Source: Allomuricauda sp.
Lineage (GTDB): Bacteria > Bacteroidota > Bacteroidia > Flavobacteriales > Flavobacteriaceae
Direction: 5' to 3'
DNA length: 64,000 bases
Assembly (NCBI RefSeq): GCF_013911645.1
Contig: NZ_JACESV010000002.1
Location: 186,001 to 250,000, forward strand
Notes under the pieces: generated by a model
Database searches by the model: none
What the model saw: the letters and a program-made list of their open reading frames with translations, nothing else
What the model was told of the DNA's origin: nothing
Part shown: piece by piece, positions 58,894 to 64,000 of the stretch
Layout of the letters: every line of letters starts with the position of its first letter
How positions within the stretch are numbered: position 1 is the stretch's first letter
Made by a program: the position numbers and the translations under genes

Positions 58894-60510
58894 TTAGAAA
58901 GCGTACCGTTGCGGCCCTCCCCTTCGGATTTCCTCACTGGCGTACTCCTCAAACTTTTTAAAGTTCTCCCTAAAGGCATTGGTCAGCTTAAAGGCCGTTC
59001 TGTAATAGGCCTCGTCATCGTTCCAGGTGGCCCTTGGGCTCAGTACCTTGGTGGGCACCCCGGGGCATTCCCTCGGTTGTGCCACCCCGAACACCGAATG
59101 GATATGGTATTTCTCGTAATTGTACAGGCCAAGTTCGCCGCTGAGTGCGGCACTGATCATCGCCCGTGTGTATTTCAGCTTCATCCTAGTGCCTACGCCA
59201 TAAGGTCCTCCGGTCCACCCGGTGTTCACCAACCAAACGTCCACCCCGGATTCCTTCATCTTTTTGCTCAGCATCTCGGCATACTTTGCCGGGTGCAAGG
59301 GCATGAACGGCGCTCCAAAACAGGCCGAGAACGATGGCTGCGGCTCCACCACACCAGCTTCCGTGCCGGCCACCTTGGCCGTATAGCCCGAGATAAAGTG
59401 GTAGGCCGCCTGCGATGGCGTCAACTTGGAGATGGGAGGCAGCACGCCAAAAGCGTCCGCGGTAAGGAAGAAAATATTCTTTACATTTTTCCCTATGGAT
59501 GGTTGCTGTATGTTCTCGATATGATGGATGGGGTAGCTCACCCTGGTGTTCTGGGTAATGGAGGTGTCCGAAAAGTCTACGATTCCGTTGTCGTCCATCA
59601 CCACATTTTCCAAGATAGCGCCCTTTTTGATGGCCCCGTAGATCTCCGGTTCCTTGTCCTTGGAAAGGTCGATTACCTTGGCATAGCAGCCCCCTTCAAA
59701 ATTGAACACGGTATTGTCGGGCGTCCAGCCGTGCTCGTCGTCGCCGATCAACTTTCGGTTCGGGTCGGTGGACAGGGTAGTCTTTCCCGTTCCCGATAGG
59801 CCGAAGAAAATGGCGGTATCGCCCGATTCCCCCACATTGGCGGAACAGTGCATGGGCAAGGTGTTCTTATATACAGGAAGAATAAAGTTCAATGCCGAGA
59901 ATATTCCTTTTTTGATTTCCCCGGTATAGCCCGTTCCCCCGATCAGGGCGATTTTCCTGCCAAAGTTGAGGATGGCGAAGTTGTGCTGGCGGGTGCCATC
60001 GACCTTGGGATCCGCCATAAAGCCTGGCGCGTTCACCACGGTCCATTCCGGGTCAAAGCCCTCCAGTTCCTCTTCCGTGGGGCGCAAAAACATATTGTGG
60101 GCGAACATGTTGGACCAAGGATATTCGTTGATCACACGGATGTTCAATTTGTAGTCCGGGTCTGCACAGGCGTAGGAGTCCCTGACATAGAGCTCCTTGT
60201 CGTTGAGATAAGCAATGACCTTATCATAAAGTGCATCAAACTTATCACTCTCGAAAGGGATGTTGATCTTCCCCCACCAGACCTTCTCCGAAGTAATCTC
60301 GTCCTTAACAATAAAACGGTCCATGGGCGACCTGCCAGTGAACTCACCAGTGTTCACGGCCAAGGCCCCGGATGAGGCCTCCTTGCCCATCCCCTTTTCA
60401 ATGGTAATGTGGTGGAGTTCCTCAGGGGAAAGTTGATAGTTTACATTATCATGATTAATTCCGTATGACTTTAACGAAATCGTTTTCGTGGCTGAAGCAG
60501 AATCCTTCAT
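58894..60510 (-). CDS. pckA: Phosphoenolpyruvate carboxykinase (ATP)
   Basis: 538 aa; GLSGTGKTTLSTDPNRKLIGDDEHGW; NEYPWSNMFAHNMFLRP; NTGWTGGPYGVGTRMKLKYTRAM. Confidence 0.97.
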   Translation of the reverse strand: MKDSASATKTISLKSYGINHDNVNYQLSPEELHHITIEKGMGKEASSGALAVNTGEFTGRSPMDRFIVKDEITSEKVWWGKINIPFESDKFDALYDKVIAYLNDKELYVRDSYACADPDYKLNIRVINEYPWSNMFAHNMFLRPTEEELEGFDPEWTVVNAPGFMADPKVDGTRQHNFAILNFGRKIALIGGTGYTGEIKKGIFSALNFILPVYKNTLPMHCSANVGESGDTAIFFGLSGTGKTTLSTDPNRKLIGDDEHGWTPDNTVFNFEGGCYAKVIDLSKDKEPEIYGAIKKGAILENVVMDDNGIVDFSDTSITQNTRVSYPIHHIENIQQPSIGKNVKNIFFLTADAFGVLPPISKLTPSQAAYHFISGYTAKVAGTEAGVVEPQPSFSACFGAPFMPLHPAKYAEMLSKKMKESGVDVWLVNTGWTGGPYGVGTRMKLKYTRAMISAALSGELGLYNYEKYHIHSVFGVAQPRECPGVPTKVLSPRATWNDDEAYYRTAFKLTNAFRENFKKFEEYASEEIRRGGPQRYAF

Positions 60511-60531
60511 AGTTTAGCTTTTATGTTGGTA

Positions 60532-60539
60532 CAAAACTA
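60532..60539 (-). promoter_or_regulatory. -7 element TAGTTTTG for pckA
   Basis: CAAAACTA on + strand, 22 nt upstream of pckA ATG. Confidence 0.35.
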
Positions 60540-60573
60540 GAAAATATTAACTTTTTGTCCTTTTAATTCTTGC

Positions 60574-60966
60574 TTAATCGAGTACTTTTTGGGTTAAAAT
60601 GTTATATCCTAAGTAAAACCACCCAGAAATCATCAAAACACCTCCGATTGGTGTTAAAAATCCGATAATTTTAAAATCAAAAGCGGTTAAGCTGTTCAAT
60701 GCCAATAAGTAAATAGAAAAAGAGAAGAGAATCACCCCCAAGAGCACAAGAATAAAAACAATTTTTTTTGACTTTAAGGCCAATCCGCTCCATATTCCTA
60801 AAAAGAGAAGAAAAAGGGCATGATACATTTGATATGTAACACCGGTTTCAAAAGTGTCAACAGCTTCGGCATCGACCAATTTCTCCAATCCATGGGCTCC
60901 AAAAGCCCCTAAAACAATGGCCAACAGTCCCATGATTGTACCAACCAACAAAATTGTTCTGTTCAT
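60574..60966 (-). CDS. DUF423-family membrane protein
   Basis: 130 aa; LLAIVLGAFGAHGLEKLVDAEAVDTFETGVTYQMYHALFLLFLG. Confidence 0.9.
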   Translation of the reverse strand: MNRTILLVGTIMGLLAIVLGAFGAHGLEKLVDAEAVDTFETGVTYQMYHALFLLFLGIWSGLALKSKKIVFILVLLGVILFSFSIYLLALNSLTAFDFKIIGFLTPIGGVLMISGWFYLGYNILTQKVLD

Positions 60967-61045
60967 AACTTTAACTCGCTATTTTTTTATAAATATAACA
61001 TTTTAATACCTTAGTGTCCAGTTAAATCAAAAGTAAACAAAACAC

Positions 61046-62419
61046 ATGGTCCGTACTATTTTAGTTGTTGGAGCAGGTAAATCAACCTCATACCTTCTAG
61101 ATTATTTCCTTAAAAAATCAAACGAAGAAAAGATTCATCTCAAGATTGGAGACCTTCATCCAGAAAATATCCCAGATAAATTCGCCAAACACCCAAATTG
61201 TACCGTTTTTCCTTTGGATATATTTAACGAGGAGGATAGAAAAAAGGCTGTTGCCGAGGCATCTATTGTTGTATCAATGCTCCCAGCTCGAATGCACATA
61301 AATGTTGCCCATGATTGTATTGAATTTGAAAAGCATTTTATTACCGCTTCCTATGTAAGTGATGAACTAAGGGCCCTGGACGAAGAAGCGAAAAAGAAAA
61401 GCCTTGTATTTATGAATGAGATTGGCCTGGACCCTGGAATTGACCACATGAGTGCTATGGAAGTGATTGACCGGATTCGTGATGCCGGTGGTAAAATGCT
61501 GCTATTTGAATCTTTTGCCGGAGGTTTGGTAGCTCCGGAAAGCGACACCAATCTTTGGAACTATAAATTTACCTGGAACCCAAGAAATGTAGTGCTTGCA
61601 GGCCAAGGTGGCGTCGCGAAATTTATACAGGAAGGCACGTACAAGTACATCCCATATCAAAAGCTATTTAGAAGAACCGAGTTTATGGATATTAAAGGAT
61701 ATGGCACCTTTGAGGCTTATGCCAACCGGGATTCTTTAAAGTATCGCAAAGCTTATGGGCTAGAGAATGCTTTGACCCTGTTTCGGGGAACCATGAGGCG
61801 AGTCGGTTTTTCCAAGGCGTGGCAAATGTTCGTGATTTTAGGCATGACGGACGACAGCTATACCATTGAAAATTCCGAAGGAATGTCGTACCGAGAATTC
61901 GTCAATCTATTTTTGCCCTATTCGCCTACCGATTCGGTGGAACTAAAAATGCGGCACTACCTTAAAATTGACCAGGACGATATTATGTGGGGAAAGTTGC
62001 TGGAATTGGATATATTCAATCCTTCCAAGAAGATACCCCTAAAAAATGCCACTCCCGCCCAAATGCTCCAATACATTCTAGAAGATACTTGGACGCTCAA
62101 GGAGGATGAAAAAGACATGATTGTGATGTACCACAAGTTTGGTTATGAATTAAATGGCGAAAAGAAGCAAATTGATGCCAATATGGTAGTAATCGGTGAA
62201 AACCGGACATACACGGCCATGTCCAAAACTGTAGGGCTTCCCGTAGCCATGGCCACACTACAAATATTGAACGGCAAGATAAAAACCCCAGGGGTACAAA
62301 TCCCGATCAACAAAGAAGTGTACAAGCCCATACTTTCCGAGCTTCATAAGCACGGAATCCAGTTTAAAGAATATGAAAAACCCTATTTAGGCTATAATCC
62401 GGATTCGGTAGCCAGTTAA
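61046..62419 (+). CDS. Saccharopine dehydrogenase family protein
   Basis: 457 aa; ILVVGAGKSTSYLLDYFL; MNEIGLDPGIDHMSAMEVIDRI; FESFAGGLVAPESDTNLWNYKFTWNPRNVVLAGQG. Confidence 0.92.
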   Translation: MVRTILVVGAGKSTSYLLDYFLKKSNEEKIHLKIGDLHPENIPDKFAKHPNCTVFPLDIFNEEDRKKAVAEASIVVSMLPARMHINVAHDCIEFEKHFITASYVSDELRALDEEAKKKSLVFMNEIGLDPGIDHMSAMEVIDRIRDAGGKMLLFESFAGGLVAPESDTNLWNYKFTWNPRNVVLAGQGGVAKFIQEGTYKYIPYQKLFRRTEFMDIKGYGTFEAYANRDSLKYRKAYGLENALTLFRGTMRRVGFSKAWQMFVILGMTDDSYTIENSEGMSYREFVNLFLPYSPTDSVELKMRHYLKIDQDDIMWGKLLELDIFNPSKKIPLKNATPAQMLQYILEDTWTLKEDEKDMIVMYHKFGYELNGEKKQIDANMVVIGENRTYTAMSKTVGLPVAMATLQILNGKIKTPGVQIPINKEVYKPILSELHKHGIQFKEYEKPYLGYNPDSVAS

Positions 62420-62467
62420 TTTTTGTTGGATTTTCAATACCTTTAACTTCAAATTAAAATCATTGTT

Positions 62468-62938
62468 GTGAAAAACAATAACAATTCAGTTAAAATTGAC
62501 GGTATTGATAAAAAAATCCTAAGATACCTGATGGAGGATGCGCGTAAACCCATCCTCGAAATTGCCAGAAACATAGGAATCTCGGGGGCGGCCATCCACC
62601 AAAGGTTACGCAAACTGGAAAGCTCCGGTCTTATAGCGGGCTCCAAGTTTGTTATCAATCCAAAGATACTGGGCTATTCCACCATGGCCTACATTGGAAT
62701 TTATCTGGACAAAGCCATGGCAAACCCCAGGGCGGTTAGGCAATTGGAAGAAATTCCAGAAGTTTTGGAATGCCATTACACCACCGGAAATTGGTCCATC
62801 CTTATAAAAGTGCTCTGTAGGGACAACGAACACTTAATGCAGGTACTCAACAAAAAAATACAGCAAATAGAAGGTGTTTCACGTACCGAGACCTTTATTT
62901 CCCTAAACCAGCAAATAGATCGCCAAATACAGATCTGA
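62468..62938 (+). CDS. Lrp/AsnC-family transcriptional regulator
   Basis: 156 aa; DKKILRYLMEDARKPILEIARNIGISGAAIHQRLRKLESSGLI. Confidence 0.94.
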   Translation: MKNNNNSVKIDGIDKKILRYLMEDARKPILEIARNIGISGAAIHQRLRKLESSGLIAGSKFVINPKILGYSTMAYIGIYLDKAMANPRAVRQLEEIPEVLECHYTTGNWSILIKVLCRDNEHLMQVLNKKIQQIEGVSRTETFISLNQQIDRQIQI

Positions 62939-62964
62939 TATTTGTATTGAATCTAAATAAATAT

Positions 62965-62972
62965 TACATTTG
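62965..62972 (+). promoter_or_regulatory. -7 element TACATTTG with TTTG at -33, leaderless
   Basis: TTTG 62941-62944, N20, TACATTTG 62965-62972; ATG at 62978 only 5 nt later. Confidence 0.6.
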
Positions 62973-62977
62973 CCCCC

Positions 62978-63298
62978 ATGAATGTAATATTCCAGTCTAC
63001 ATATTACACCTTGTATCAAGCTGCCAACGAACGCTGCTATTATATAGATTTCGGGCAGAAATTGGTCCGCATGTCTTTATGCCAACTACTTTCACTTCGC
63101 CATAAAGTGAACACTATTGCAATTGAGAACCATTTTGACAGCGATTTGAATGCCCACGGGTTTGAGGTTCTTATGCTGTGCAACAAAGAGCATCTCTTCA
63201 TCTTGAACACTTTGGAGGTACTTGACCTTAAAAATCTTGTGGATCATGGTTTTGTTGCTATAGGTCTTTCTGCAAAAACTGAAGTACTAAGCCAGTAA
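62978..63298 (+). CDS. Hypothetical protein
   Basis: 106 aa ORF directly behind a strong promoter match; no recognised domain. Confidence 0.75.
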   Translation: MNVIFQSTYYTLYQAANERCYYIDFGQKLVRMSLCQLLSLRHKVNTIAIENHFDSDLNAHGFEVLMLCNKEHLFILNTLEVLDLKNLVDHGFVAIGLSAKTEVLSQ

Positions 63299-63408
63299 CG
63301 CTATTATTTTTATCCAGTCTTAGTTCTCTTTTAAATAAAGAGTTAACTCTTTTAAAACAGATAAAATTCTGTAACTTTATAGAACAATTTACACTAGAAA
63401 TTTACACC

Positions 63409-63927
63409 ATGAAAGATATAGCAAGACAAAGTATGAGCATTAAAGTGGAATCCATGGATTTGCTCAACGGACAGATAAAAATGGAAGCCCACGCCTCGGC
63501 CACCTATTTGGCCATGGCCTCTTGGTGCGAACAAAATGGTTTTTTTACCAGCGCCAAGTTTTTCTTTAAACAGGCCGAAGAGGAACGGGAGCACATGATG
63601 AAGATTTTCAACTTTTTGGTAGATACCGGAGGTAACCCCATTTCACCTGAGGTAACCAATATTAATCATGATTATTCATCTATTACAGATGTTTTTGAAT
63701 CTACCTTGGAACACGAGGTTAAAGTCACAAAATCAATTCATAACATTGTGAAGAAAGCCCGTGAAGCTGGTGATATTGCCACTGAACGTTTCTTGGATTG
63801 GTTTGTAATGGAACAAATTGAAGAAGAGAACACCGTTAGGGATATCTTGGACATGATAGAAGTTACCGGCACCGAAGGTGTAGGGCTACAAATGATCGAC
63901 AACCAAGTTGCCAATTGGATTGATTAA
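63409..63927 (+). CDS. ftnA: Ferritin
   Basis: 172 aa; LNGQIKMEAHASATYLAMASWCEQNGFFTSAKFFFKQAEEEREHMMKIFNFL ... FLDWFVMEQIEEENTV. Confidence 0.95.
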   Translation: MKDIARQSMSIKVESMDLLNGQIKMEAHASATYLAMASWCEQNGFFTSAKFFFKQAEEEREHMMKIFNFLVDTGGNPISPEVTNINHDYSSITDVFESTLEHEVKVTKSIHNIVKKAREAGDIATERFLDWFVMEQIEEENTVRDILDMIEVTGTEGVGLQMIDNQVANWID

Positions 63928-63952
63928 AGCGTCAATCAATATCATATACAAG

Positions 63953-63985
63953 AAAAGGGGCCAAAAAAAGGCCCCTTTTTTATTG
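63953..63985 (+). terminator. Rho-independent terminator after ferritin
   Basis: aaaaggggccaaaaaaaggccccttttttatt. Confidence 0.92.
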
Positions 63986-64000
63986 AATAGCTTTAAATAA

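Noticed and set aside
58909-60375. Long plus-strand ORFs opposite pckA (296 and 175 aa)
   Set aside because: Explained by high GC3 of pckA suppressing antisense stops; sequence is low-information and lacks any family resemblance.
1-64000. Integrated phage, transposon, tRNA or rRNA genes
   Set aside because: No integrase, transposase, capsid or terminase-like ORF, and no tRNA cloverleaf or rRNA sequence recognised by eye; a tRNAscan-SE/Infernal run would be decisive.

Overview
This 64 kb window looks like a chromosomal segment of a marine-type Flavobacteriaceae (Bacteroidota). Supporting signs are a SusD-like protein, T9SS C-terminal sorting domains, TAnnTTTG -7 promoter elements and many SxxC lipoprotein signal peptides. 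No rRNA, tRNA, CRISPR array, transposase or prophage was recognised. I call about 49 protein-coding genes. Main blocks: (i) a SusD tail, then three overlapping giant VCBS/FG-GAP + ASPIC/UnbV lipoproteins and a vanadium-haloperoxidase/PAP2-like lipoprotein; (ii) RecQ and a decayed-looking toxin-antitoxin pair; (iii) a cluster with a phosphoesterase/kinase-like/BamA-barrel fusion, an HD-domain/PycTM (Pycsar-effector-like) fusion, a GAF protein and a second phosphoesterase; (iv) Fe-S genes (ferredoxin, FNR-like reductase, NifU-like, Mrp); (v) a PhoB/PhoR-like two-component system divergent from a tandem-duplicated surface lipoprotein and a TonB-dependent receptor; (vi) two CTD-only T9SS mini-proteins; (vii) housekeeping genes (tyrS, pyrC, hemD, pckA, Lrp, ferritin). 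The best leads are the HD-PycTM fusion with no cyclase in view, the kinase-like motifs between a phosphoesterase and an outer-membrane barrel, the VCBSx3-haloperoxidase operon, and three 11-bp-phased TAAC half-site pairs at the PhoB-like/TonB intergenic region. Family names come from reading the translated ORFs by eye; no database search was run.
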